From NCBI GenBank assembly GCA_030770425.1, contig JASJFT010000027.1, positions 1 to 64,000 on the forward strand: a stretch of DNA of 64,000 nt, written 5' to 3'. This stretch comes from Darksidea phi (taxonomy: Eukaryota; Ascomycota; Dothideomycetes; Pleosporales; Lentitheciaceae). The translations under genes and the position numbers were made by a program. The notes under the pieces were generated by a model that was given only the letters and a program-made list of their open reading frames with translations, did not search any database and was not told where the DNA came from. Numbering within the stretch: position 1 is the stretch's first letter; every line of letters begins with the position of its first letter. Positions 21,408-31,823 of this stretch are shown in pieces.

Positions 21408-23865
21408 GGTCAATATCCATAGTTCAATATCGCATGCTAAAGGTCAAATTCAAGGAATTCAAGGTTTCGGCTCCAACCTTATAGTCTGTCAGGCGCCTGC
21501 TAAGCGGCTGTCTCTTCAGTAGCATCGAAAGTGACGTCTTAGCTTGCTTTTCACGGGCCCATATACGGCCGCTTCCAGCTCGACCATGGTAGACTATTAT
21601 GTGGCGCATACGCTAGAGAAAGCAGACGACGGACTGTGTCAGGTTCTTCAAGGCATAGCACAAGTTGCACGCTAGCACGTCGAATAGCGAGGCTATCTCC
21701 CATCCTTTACGCCGTTGTGGGCCAGTCGGGACGATTGTGTTTGACACCAAGCAATGTCTCATGGGCGCAATGTTTTGGCAGGCGCCACGAAATAAAATCG
21801 TATGTGCGCTCGACAAAGATGCTCGATGGTTTCGGCTGGCGTAATAGGCGTCGATGTGGCCGCGCACCATCCCCACTCAGCAAGCCCTCGCAAAAGCGCG
21901 TCAGCTCGAAGATGTGCTGTGCCACAAACGGGCATGCACAGTTATTGAATAGTGACTATTTTGGACGTTGGACGAGGTTCGCGATGGAGTAGTCACATGT
22001 GCAAATGAGGCCAATAGCGTTTGAATACTTGTGGCTTTGAACTCATAAAGCAAGTCTCGTGGATTTGCATCGGGGCCAGGACATGCTGGATTGTATTGGC
22101 TGGGATATTGGGCCGAGCCCCTGGAAAGAGCGCGGCGGAATTGCAATTTGACGGGCTGCAAGTCAGTCGTGCAGCTTCTGAACACACACGTTATTGACGT
22201 GCGGATTAGAGTTGACACGGACAGGAGATTGCGTATTGTGCTGGCGACGATCCATTTGGCCTGACATCTGATCACTGACCCTGGCTAGACCGAATCCATC
22301 GTACCCGACTAGCGATTGGGAAGAGAGATAATCACGCGCGGCAAGGCCGACAGGCATCAGGGGACAAGTGTAAGCGACGATTGGGGGGGGGATAAAGGTA
22401 AAAAAAGAAAAGCTGACGGCACATGGCGAGGCACGTCATTTTAGGAGATTATTGTCCGAGCCGAAGGAATAGTTCCGCCGCTATTCCGGATGCGTCGTCA
22501 GCGGCAGCGGATAATTCGATAATTTGGTGTTTGGTTGCTAAGGCCGTCAGGCTTCGAGAAGACGCCACAATATGTGAAGGTAAGCCCGTGGAGGCCGTTA
22601 TTCAGCCTTGGCAGGGACGAGCTTGGTGGGCGTTTGATGAGTGCATGACGGGTCGATACTCGTGATTCGCTCATGCAGCAGCGTCACGTGCGCCGGCCTC
22701 GAGATGGGGACGTTTCAGAGAGTTGGCCGGTCCGATGCAGACAAGGCGCAAACAGGGAGAGCGAGGTTTATTATGAAGTTTATGCTCTGTTTCATGCACG
22801 CTGTACCGGCACACTTTCTAAGAAGATTGGAGGATTACACCGTCCTGTGCAGCCTTTGCATAGCATTGAACAGCGATCGTCGACGGTCAATTCCCGCGAC
22901 CCCCGGGGTTCTGGATAGACGTTAAGGACTCGCCTGCTATCCGTGCCGCAAATGACTCTGCGACGGAATCACAATTCTCCGTGGATGGTGCGGCCACCAA
23001 CTGACTGTACCGCTAGCGATTAAAGCATCCTGCGGAGCTCGCGTGGACTGTTTACGAAAGGATTGCAGGGGAGGACCCCAACACGCTGCGCCGGCAGACG
23101 GACGTAAGACGTAGGCGCGAAGAGGGAGGTCGGTCGACCGGACATGTCGTGGTGAAGAGAGAATTGGCCAATTGTGAAATTCCCCCCCACCACCAACACG
23201 AAGGATATACACAATACGGCCCGCTCCAGTACCTCGTGGGTCCGGTCTACGGGCTTTTCAATAAGCACCCCTGTCGCACGCTACTTTTGGCCACGAACGT
23301 GTCATGGTTTGCAGATCCTGCGGTTGAATCCGTGGGCCCTGCGTCCCTGGCCCGCGAATCCTGGCTTGCGGATTCGGAATCGAAGACACTGGGGGGAAGG
23401 GGGGGGCACGGTCACGGCCTCAGAGACTCGAGCTGCTGGCACGGCAGCATGTGGTGTTCTTCAGTCGCCAGTACCCGCTGCATTGTTCCAGGCGGAAAGG
23501 CAGGCTGGCGTAACACTGCGGGCGCAGGCAGGGAGGTCTATCAGCAACCCCAATTCCCGAGGACGGGGTGCTGGGCGGGCGCCCGTTGGATGCGGCGACA
23601 CCGAGCGACCCGCAGCCTCGCTTCATCGACGACTCGAGAGATGAGCCAATAAATAGGCTCCTTAACACATGCTGTTATTGTCAATACTTCCGCTGCCAAT
23701 TTTGGACCACGGTGCTTAAAAGGCTAAATTCCTGGGTTTGCACCAGGGCTTTCTGCGATGCACACTCATAAAGTTCCGCGCGCTAGGATCTGGCGGGCGA
23801 GGCGCACGGACGGCGTCGGGCTGTTGCAGCCACGCAGAGGGCATTGACACTGGCTGTGGCTCTGT

Positions 23866-23985
23866 TTCCGGCTCTGGGTCCGGCTCTGGCACTGGCTCTG
23901 GCGCTGGCTCTGGCGCTGGCTCTGGCGCTGGCTCTGGCGCTGGCTCTGGCGCTGGCTCTGGCTCTGGCTCTGGCACTTGGAGTCT
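23866..23985. repeat. 12-bp GC-rich minisatellite
   Basis: Tandem array of GGCTCTGGCGCT and one-base variants, about nine units. It is a multiple of three, so it appears as Gly-Ser-Gly-Ala repeats on one strand and Pro-Glu-Pro-Ala on the other. No flanking sequence supports a gene in either direction. Confidence 0.85.
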
Positions 23986-25497
23986 GGCACGTTTTCTGTA
24001 TTACCTCATCTGGGTGCAGCGGCCGGTCTGACGCTCTCAGCTTACACATGGCAGACCCGGGGCAGCTCAACGTCCATTCTGGCGGTGTTGGCCGTCCGCT
24101 TTGAGAAGGTGTGTTCCGAAGGCCGTGGCTCTCGTTACCCGTTGCGAAGGCTGCCACGGCGCGACGGGCCTAATCGAGCACGCCGGCATCTGGACGGGGA
24201 CGAGCAACGAGAACGAGGCTACGGCGTTGCTCAGGTGCTGACGAGGCATTCCAAATCAAACCCCATCAAACAGATGTCGCGCTCGCGAAAACGCCATTCT
24301 CGATAGCATATCAATCACTGGCGAGCTATTTCTGTCGACGGGCAATCTATTTCACCCTCGAACCTCAGCGGCGGGCTGATATCAGTTCGCGCGGGACTGG
24401 CTGCCGCGTTTCCGAGCTCAAGCTTCTCACGGCGAGGGATGGGCAATGTGGGCTCCGCGTTCAGGCCGTTCAGGCCCTCAGTCTTTGTATGGGCGTCTGT
24501 AGGGCCTCTGTCCTCTGGAGGGCACATGCGTGTGCACTGCGGATGGCTTCCTCCGTTACCGCCGTGGGAGGGGGGGGCCCATTGGCCGCCGTCGCGCCTG
24601 GCCGTCGCCGTCGCCGTCGCACCGTCCCCTGGGGCTGCAAGCTCGTCACATGCGTCGTTGGCCTCCGCACTCAGCAAACATGGAGCATTGAATTATTGAT
24701 TGAAACCAATCTTGCTCTGCTACACACGGCACGATATCGGTGTCACGCGAGGCTTAGCCATCGGCTCCGCATCGTCCAAGGCTGCCGGACGCATGGTCGG
24801 GCAATCTCCGCAACGTTTGGTCGGACGATTTGTGTGGGCGATCTCTCCAGGGCCGGAGCATTTTGGGCGGCATGGCCATGGTTTTTCGCTATATTGCTAA
24901 CCGCTGGGGGTTGACGGCACGGCACCATCGAGTGCTAGCGACGGGCTGCCCACGAGATTGGCCGCCACGGCTCGTCGAGTGCATGAAAGCCTCAGAGGGC
25001 GGCACGGGCAGCGCTTGTCTTGCGGGGTTCTGCCCACACGGGCGCAGGAGGGATCGTCGGACTGCATCGGGTCGGCGGTTTGAGGGCGGGCAGGAAGAGG
25101 TCTGGCGTGCGCACACGGCACGTCGTCGACGTCCATGGACGCGTGCGATCAAGCATTGCGCCGTGGAGGGAAGATGCCGGTAGCTGCGGCGGCTTTCTCC
25201 AGACGGCACACATGTGTCAGACTATCACTCGCATACCGTGTGTAGGTTTGTGGGCGCGCCGGCGCGCTGCAGGATCTGCAGCATTGGGTTTATGGTTTGG
25301 CGGGCGCGGCTACAGACGCAGCACGCAAAGTTTCCCCCAATGCGCTGATCGAGGATCGGGGGGGTGGCAGAGGGCGCAGTGTGTCAAGCCTTATCCGCGG
25401 AGGCGTCGATCGCAGGCGTGGCGGGCGGCACGGAGCCAATATGTGGCAGACTGCGTCGGCGTCGAGGGACAGCGCGGATTGCGGATGGCGAGCAGCG

Positions 25498-25578
25498 AGG
25501 TGCGGACTGCGTACTGCGGGCTGCGGGCTGCGGACTGTGGGCTGCGGACTGTGGGCTGCGGACTGCGGATTGCGAATT
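25498..25578. repeat. 7-bp tandem array (NCTGCGG)
   Basis: About a dozen degenerate copies of a 7-bp unit such as GCTGCGG/ACTGTGG/ACTGCGG. The period is not a multiple of three, arguing against coding. Confidence 0.7.
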
Positions 25579-25841
25579 GCGCCCGCGACGGCGCACTCGC
25601 GGTGCAGCCAGCAGGCCGGCCCTCGTTCCCTCGTTCCCTCCCTCGACCCTGCGCGCGCGCGCCCAGGAGACGGGTGCGCAGCCAGCAGCCTGCAAGTCCG
25701 CCGTCTGGGCCCCGGAGCGCAGATGACAGGCGTGCGGCCCAGTGGAGCGGGCCTGTCAGTGGAGCCACATTTTCGCAATTGGCAGCGGCGCTGACCTGCA
25801 GCCGCCAGGCCCTGCCCGCGCCGTGTGCGTGCGTGCGTGCG

Positions 25842-25843
25842 TG

Positions 25844-25880
<37 letters not shown>
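25842..25880. repeat. (TG)n microsatellite
   Basis: About 19 TG dinucleotides, flanked by GTGC and GCGC repeats (25823-25886). Alternating purine-pyrimidine sequence of this kind can adopt Z-DNA. Confidence 0.9.
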
Positions 25881-25886
<6 letters not shown>

Positions 25887-26871
25887 CTCTCGCCGTGCGC
25901 AGCGCCGAAGGTTTGAGCATCCGAACTGTATTCACCGTCGAGGGCCGCCTCGTGCGGTGCAATAGTGCAATAGTGCAGGCGCGCAGGCGTGCAGGAGTGC
26001 AGGCCTGCGCTAGCCCGCCGCGGGTCCAGCAGGGGGCCGTGGGCCGGGGATGCCGGCGAGCAGGGCCTAGGCGAGCCACCACCGCGCCCGCTCCCACTCC
26101 TTGCCATGCTCTCCACGCGCTCCCTGGCCGTGCATGCTTCCGCCGCCGCTGTCCTCGTCTCTCTGGGACAGGCCCGCAGCCCACAGGCCACGGACTCTGC
26201 CAAAGAACCATCAGCCGAACAAGCCCAGCATGCCGCGCCGAAGTGCGGCCTTCCCTGCCGCCCCCCTCCCCCCCAAGCGCTCCAGCTGTCATCCGTCGCT
26301 GCACCTCCAGGCAGGGGTGGCGTGCGAGATCTGTGGGCGAAATCTGAGCACCGATCGTGGTTATTACTGGAGGATCTCCGCCGAGCTAGGCCCTCGACTC
26401 TCCTGCCCTTCTGCGTCGAGTGCTCAAGCACGCTCCGCATTGGCTCCGTCATCCGCATCCTCACCTCTTTGCCGGCCGCCTGCCCCGTCCCTGCCTCACT
26501 GCCCGTCCGGACTGTTCCTCGCCTCGCTGACGCCCTCGGAGCCACCAGTGCTCCTGACGACACGCTGAGAACGTGGGCGGGCAACACCGACGGCGTCGAC
26601 TCCACCTCCTCCTCCTCCTCCTCCTCCTCCACCACCACCACCACCCGGAATCTCAAAAGGTAGCTTGTCGACTTTTCTATACCCATCTGCTGCACCCACC
26701 CCTGCCCCCCCGGACTTGGTCTCCTGCACCGATGTTTCTGATTCTCCGCAAGGGGAACCATATGTAAACGTTTGCGTTGGCTTCTCCCTGCTCTTGTCTT
26801 GACTCTGCGTCCTTTCACCCTCTGTCGTCGTGGCGGAGGTTTTGCCGATCATCGACTTACCTGTCTTCGCC

Positions 26872-29108
26872 ATGCAGACCCAACAGCCACCCACCTACAG
26901 CTCGTCCTACCAGGACCCGCCTCACTTGGACGGGTCTGCCGTCTCCTCGGGCGCCAGCCCGCTCGGCCTCCCCACCATCTACGCAGAGCATTGTGCTCCC
27001 GCTGCAAACGCGGCGTTTGGGCGCTGCACTGGACGAGCTATGCACAGTCTGTCCTTACCTCCTCCAACCTCACTCCCTTCCACGCCCTTCGGGCGACGTC
27101 CAGAACCAGGAAGCAGCCTGGTGAAGTTCCCCCCACAGTTCAGTCCCGGAAGGCCTGAACCGCAGTCCTATCCCTCTCCGCCCATGTCAGATTCTCACTC
27201 TCCCACTCGCCGCTCAGCACAGATTGTTGAACCAGAGAGCCGCCCGTACCCTCATCAACACCCTCTGCACGACCCGCGAAGACACGACGCCATCGCAACG
27301 CTGCCCCCTCCCCCGCCCTCGCTGCTCGACCCCCGGTCTGCCGCTTCTGCCCAGAGCTTCCCGCATCCGCGCCCGCCGTATCCAGGAGAGCAGCCTGGAG
27401 CGCAGCCACTCCACTACCCGCAAGAGCGTCCCATTGAACCTCACTATGGAGGCGTGCCAGTTCCGCAGCACTATCCGTATGGATATGCACCGTCAGGCGT
27501 GCCTTCCTATCTTGGCAGTCAAGGCCAGGTCCCGGGTCCCCAAGCCCAGCCGACAGCCATAATTGCACCAACGCCGCCGCACCGACAGATGAAGCCAGCG
27601 AGAAGAACCAAAGCGCACGTGGCATCCGCGTGTATCAACTGCAAAAAGGCACATCTCAGCTGCGACGTTCAGCGTCCGTGCGGCCGATGTGTAGCGTCTG
27701 GAAAACAGGTCAGTGCGCTCCTCAAAGGCCCATTAGCAAGCGCAATCGATGCGTCAATCCGCAATGACTGACGAAACTGACTTGGCTCGACGCATAGGAA
27801 TCGTGCAAGGACGTTCAGCACAAGAAGAGAGGACGGCCGCGGTTGAGGGATGACAAAGAGTTTGGAAGGAGCGAGGAAGCAAAAGCGACGCGAACCCAGT
27901 TCCTGGGGGCCCTACCGACGTCCGCTCCCGAGACCTTTGCCCTGCAGTCGCCCTTCACAGGGCATCGAGCGCCTGAACCACCACGTGTCCTGCCGTCTAC
28001 CCGAGATGATGGCACTCCAGATAGGCGCCACTCGCATGCGGCTGTAGCAACGGGCGGCCCTCCACCACATGTCGGTAGTTATGGTGGAGAAGCAGCTTCG
28101 ACGTATTCCGCGGGTCCAAATTTGGCGTACCAGACATTGCCCGTGGCGTTCCTCAATCTGGACCTCGTTATCCACAAGTCCAACCAGGCGTTCCACGACC
28201 TCGTGGCATTCCTAGGCGACGTTCGTGGGAGAAGCTTGGCTGATCTTCTCGAAGGTCGACAAACTGACGTCCTACACCGTCTTCGGAGCGAGCTGCGCGA
28301 CGAGAGGGACGATCGCGAGCCAACGTACATGGCACCTATCACACCCGTTGGACAAGATCCGATGCAGTCGGTGATGCAGTCTCTGTCCGAGAGAGATATT
28401 GATCAAGTCAGCCAAGGCTACACCGACCGGCGGCTCCTTCTCAACTTCCGTCTGTCGAATGGCCAATACCAGTCTCTCTCGACCCAAATCCGGCTCGCCA
28501 AGACCTCGTTGTATTTTGTCACCCTGGTCGTGCGCACTCCTCCTCGGCCAGCCGGACCTCCGCTCTTGACGCAGCAACTGGCTCCACCGACACCTATCCA
28601 TGCCTCCCAGACCAGGTCCGCACCTACGGCTGCTCCTTCTCGAGAGTTTGGACCGTATCCTGTCCGGCCCAACTCTTCTGCTAGCTCAGCGCCTACCTCT
28701 CCCTATTTCAACCTTAACACGGTCCGGACCTCACTTGCGACCATCAGTTCCAGCTCTTACGGGAGCAGCCCTTCATACGGTCACTCCCCAACAGCTGGTC
28801 CCGACTTGGGATATTTTCCGACTTACCAGCCGCCATCCCAGCCGGGAGCGTACCCCTCTGCGTATCAAACAGTATCCAGGTCCGCTTCTATCGTTTCTGA
28901 ACACCAGCGTGATACGATTCGACCTGCAAGTCTAGAGGGGCTATATTTACCGCCAATACATAAAGCGTCAGCTCCTCCATCGGAGTTTGGTGAAGGAACG
29001 CGAGAACGCGTGCGACGACGCGAGTCCCTTGCAAGCGCGGACCCGCGACCCGAAACGCCGGACACGAGCAAACGACGACGTCTGAACATACACGAAGTTC
29101 TTGAATGA
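26872..29108 (+). CDS. Zn2Cys6 transcription factor with PAS-like region
   Basis: Two exons, 26872-27708 and 27798-29108, 715 aa, phase 0 junction. The first ~240 residues are Pro/Ser/His-rich. The zinc cluster is at residues ~262-290: ACINCKKAHLSCD, RPCGRCV, and across the intron ESCKDV, giving the six cysteines. QHKKRGRPRLRD follows, a basic/AT-hook-like linker. This unusual 'AHLSCD...DVQHKKRGRPR' form is shared with the Gsm1/Ert1/Rds2 group of glucose-starvation and gluconeogenesis regulators (comparison from memory). A PAS-like segment lies at residues ~365-470 (FLNLDLVIHKSNQAF, LADLLEG), also as in that group. The C-terminus is Ser/Thr/Pro/Tyr-rich and ends with a basic SKRRRLNIHEVLE. 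ATG 26872 is the first in-frame ATG. Confidence 0.85.
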
Positions 29109-30896
29109 GAACGAGTAGACGGCAGAAAAAAACACAACCTTGGAAAAGAGTAGAATGATTTAATACACGCCACGATAATATTATCATTCCATTCTCAAAT
29201 TAAGAAAGAGGAGTGTACATACCGCTTTTCTTCGACGAGGCCGGCCTTGTCGCCCTTGCGATTGAAATGCAGAATATACTTTTCAGCTTGGTAAATTTGT
29301 CGTTATTTCCTACGTTTCTCCCTTGCATCTTTCGAGGGCACCTGTCGTTATCGCATTTTCGGGGGGGGGAACCGGGAAAAGGAAGATACCACCGTTGGTC
29401 CTGGCATTTTGGCTTCGGCATGCACAATGATGAGCATCAGCTGCGATTAGGGATGGGTGAACAGGGCACAGAAGGTTTATATTCGTTGATGAGCAGTTAC
29501 CACATGAGCTTGGACTGCATTACGCCCAGGTGGCATTCAGGCAAACATACGCGGCGTTGGCATTACGAGGTGGTCGGAGCTGCAAGGAAAATGATTGGTA
29601 CCACATGTGTTCCTTGTTATCCGCTACTGAACTTTCGTCCGAATCGATGCCTGCCAGCGTGCATATGTGGGGATTGCATGGTTGATGAGCCTTACGGACC
29701 AGTGTCCGTGATATTGATTGGCCACCGGAGAGTTTCGATCGCTCCAAATGCAGGCCCGATCTCGCTAGCCTGTCGCGTCGAGCTCGACTTTACAGATTCG
29801 ACGCTTACACAGCGTGCTGCGCCAGGAACCGGTGTCTTGTCGAGGGAGTTGGCTCCTCGTGCGTTAGATAGGTACGTTCCGAGAGCGATGAGGAGCCGTG
29901 GATGAGGATGGGCATGTCCGGCAAAACCTCGCGCCATGTACACCGTTTTTTCATCCAGTCGCATTTCTGTAGCTTTTTGTAATGCTAGTTGTATTAATGC
30001 AGCGCTTTAAACCCGATCCCAGCATCAGACTGCAGTATCGTCTTGAGCTAGTAAGATGCCTTTCTACGACTCTCACGGTCCTCATGTCAGATATCCCGCA
30101 CGCACGGTGCCCGCCGGTCCTTAACCTGCCGATCAATGCCAGGAGCTGTACAACGGGCGCGTCCGTATATGGTATTTAGATTAGATGTCTAGGATATTGA
30201 GAATCAAACAGGCTTTTTAGAGATGGCGATAGGGTCGTCAGGCGTGGCGGTGGGTCAGCGCGTCGATGACGCGTTTTGGTCTTATAGGACAAGATGAAGA
30301 GGGCACAAGCATGCGCTGTATGTTTGCAACTGGGGATGCCGCATGATGGGAATATGGGTCTTCATGTGCTTATATACTGGGGTGGGGGCGGGGAGGGGGA
30401 GTGGAGAAAGTAGCTGCGTGTCACCAGTGCGTGCGCCGACGACCTTACGACACCTTACTAGGCCTGTGACGAGCGCTTTGTGCGGCTGAGACTTACTACG
30501 CTTGCGTGGTGCAACGCCCATTGTGCGGCTTGGGGTCTATGTGTGCGCTAGACGTGGGGGCTTGTATGGATTGATGGGTAGGCATGATGGAGGACGGTAT
30601 GCTAGAATGGACTGGGGAAGTCGTCACTTCGGCCTTGTGATGCCGTGGAAGGGTTTGTAGCGTACTTGATTGCTCTTCAGCAATTGGCTGGGTCTGTCCA
30701 CTACATGATGAACATACCTATAGTGAGAAGCTGCGCGCATCCCGCGAACAGCATGTCCTCATGCTATAAAGTGTGCCGGTTCACGAACGCCATGCCTGTG
30801 GGATATCTCTACTACACCCCAATACAGTGAGACCCTCGTCGCCATAACGCCATCCTTTCCGCAGGGAACTCCCGAGTCGTACATCGCCACGCCCGT
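29109..30896. other. intergenic between convergent genes
   Basis: Contains the 3' ends of the flanking convergent genes. A 230-codon plus-strand frame (29213-29905) has no recognisable motif and no conserved-looking segment. A G-rich tract lies at ~30380-30402. Nothing else is supportable. Confidence 0.5.
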
Positions 30897-31601
30897 TCAG
30901 CCCACCACCTTCATCTTCTTCTTTTTCTTCTTGCCATCCTCGGGACCTTTGCCCTTCTGAAAGTCCCTCCAGCTGTTGATCCTCATATCCCTCGACTTCT
31001 CCCAAGCCTCCTCATGCTCTCTCTTCCGCTTCCGCTCCGCAATCTCCTCCTCCTCTTTCTTCTGCGCCTTGCCCTCCTCCCTCAGCTGCGCCTCCATCTG
31101 TCTGCGCTTCCTCTTCTCATTATCCATGATGACCCACGTCGTCTTCTCCCGCCACGCCTTTGCGAACTCCTCGCCACGCGTCTCTTCGTCATCAGCAGTG
31201 AGTTTGCGCTCACGCATCAGCAGCATGCGCGCATCTGCTATGTACTCGTCCATTTCCGCGCGCGATTTCTCATCCATGAGGGTGGTTTGCGCTTTCTTAA
31301 GACGGTCGAAGGCTTCGGGGGCTTTAGGGTTGGTTGTCTTGTCCGGATGGATGAGCAGCGACTTGTTGCGGTAGGTCTTTTTGATGTCGGACTCGGGGAC
31401 GCCCGGAGTGAGATCGAGGACAGCATAAGCATTAAGCTTGAAGACGCTGAGGATGCGGTCGATTTCTACATCCTGCGAGCTGTTAGTATAGATGCGTATT
31501 GAGGTAAAGACCAAGCTCACCTTATCGAACTCCTTGCCAGCTGCTAGCAGCTCGGCCTCTACGTCGGCACCGATGTCTTTGTCCTCATCTTTGTCACCCA
31601 T
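30897..31601 (-). CDS. J-domain protein, DNAJC8/Spf31-like
   Basis: Two exons separated by a 48-nt intron (31473-31520), 218 aa. Residues ~45-110 form the J domain: AYAVLDLTPG, the HPD motif in LLIHPDKTTNP, and FDRLKKAQTTLMD. The long C-terminal helix is rich in Lys/Glu/Arg (KRKREHEEAWEKSRDMRINSWRDF) and ends in a polylysine stretch. The arrangement, a central J domain followed by a charged helix, matches human DNAJC8 and S. pombe Spf31, which associate with the spliceosome. The HPD tripeptide that stimulates Hsp70 is present. The gene shares a 222-bp divergent promoter with DBP4. Confidence 0.88.
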   Translation of the reverse strand: MGDKDEDKDIGADVEAELLAAGKEFDKVSLVFTSIRIYTNSSQDVEIDRILSVFKLNAYAVLDLTPGVPESDIKKTYRNKSLLIHPDKTTNPKAPEAFDRLKKAQTTLMDEKSRAEMDEYIADARMLLMRERKLTADDEETRGEEFAKAWREKTTWVIMDNEKRKRRQMEAQLREEGKAQKKEEEEIAERKRKREHEEAWEKSRDMRINSWRDFQKGKGPEDGKKKKKKMKVVG

Positions 31602-31823
31602 CTTTACTATTTTGATGTTGCGGTTGGGGGGCAAGAAGTCGTTGCAAGTGAGTGAGCAATTGAGGTTTATGTTCCGGGCGGCGAAGGCAGGCACCTCCGA
31701 CAGTTCCCCGCAGACGCACGGGCCCACGAGATTTTCACCAGCTCTGTACCGCGAGAATTTCTTAATCGCGATTCCAACACGGTACTTCGATTAGTTTGCG
31801 GATTCCGCCCACTAATCGCTGAG

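Larger units (their letters stand above)
21408..26871. other. 5.5-kb gene desert with several tandem repeats
   Basis: No supported gene. The first ~1 kb is ordinary. From ~22.4 kb the sequence becomes GC-rich with many long but mutually overlapping frames on both strands, as expected when stop codons are rare. It holds a G10 run (~22383-22392), a 12-bp minisatellite (~23866-23985), GCCGTC repeats (~24585-24625), a 7-bp array (~25498-25578), a (TG)n run (~25842-25880) and TCC/ACC triplets (26599-26645). The last part should be the promoter and long leader of the regulator at 26872. Confidence 0.55.

Noticed and set aside
23716..23976. Pro-Glu-Pro-Ala repeat protein on the minus strand
   Set aside because: Only the minisatellite gives the appearance; no coding-like flanks, and the opposite strand is equally open.
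25391..26818. 475-codon minus-strand frame and overlapping plus-strand frames
   Set aside because: GC-rich sequence with few stops; the frame runs through TG and triplet microsatellites and overlaps equally long frames on the other strand.
29213..29905. 230-codon plus-strand frame
   Set aside because: No recognisable motif, in the 3' region of the preceding gene, amino-acid pattern not protein-like.
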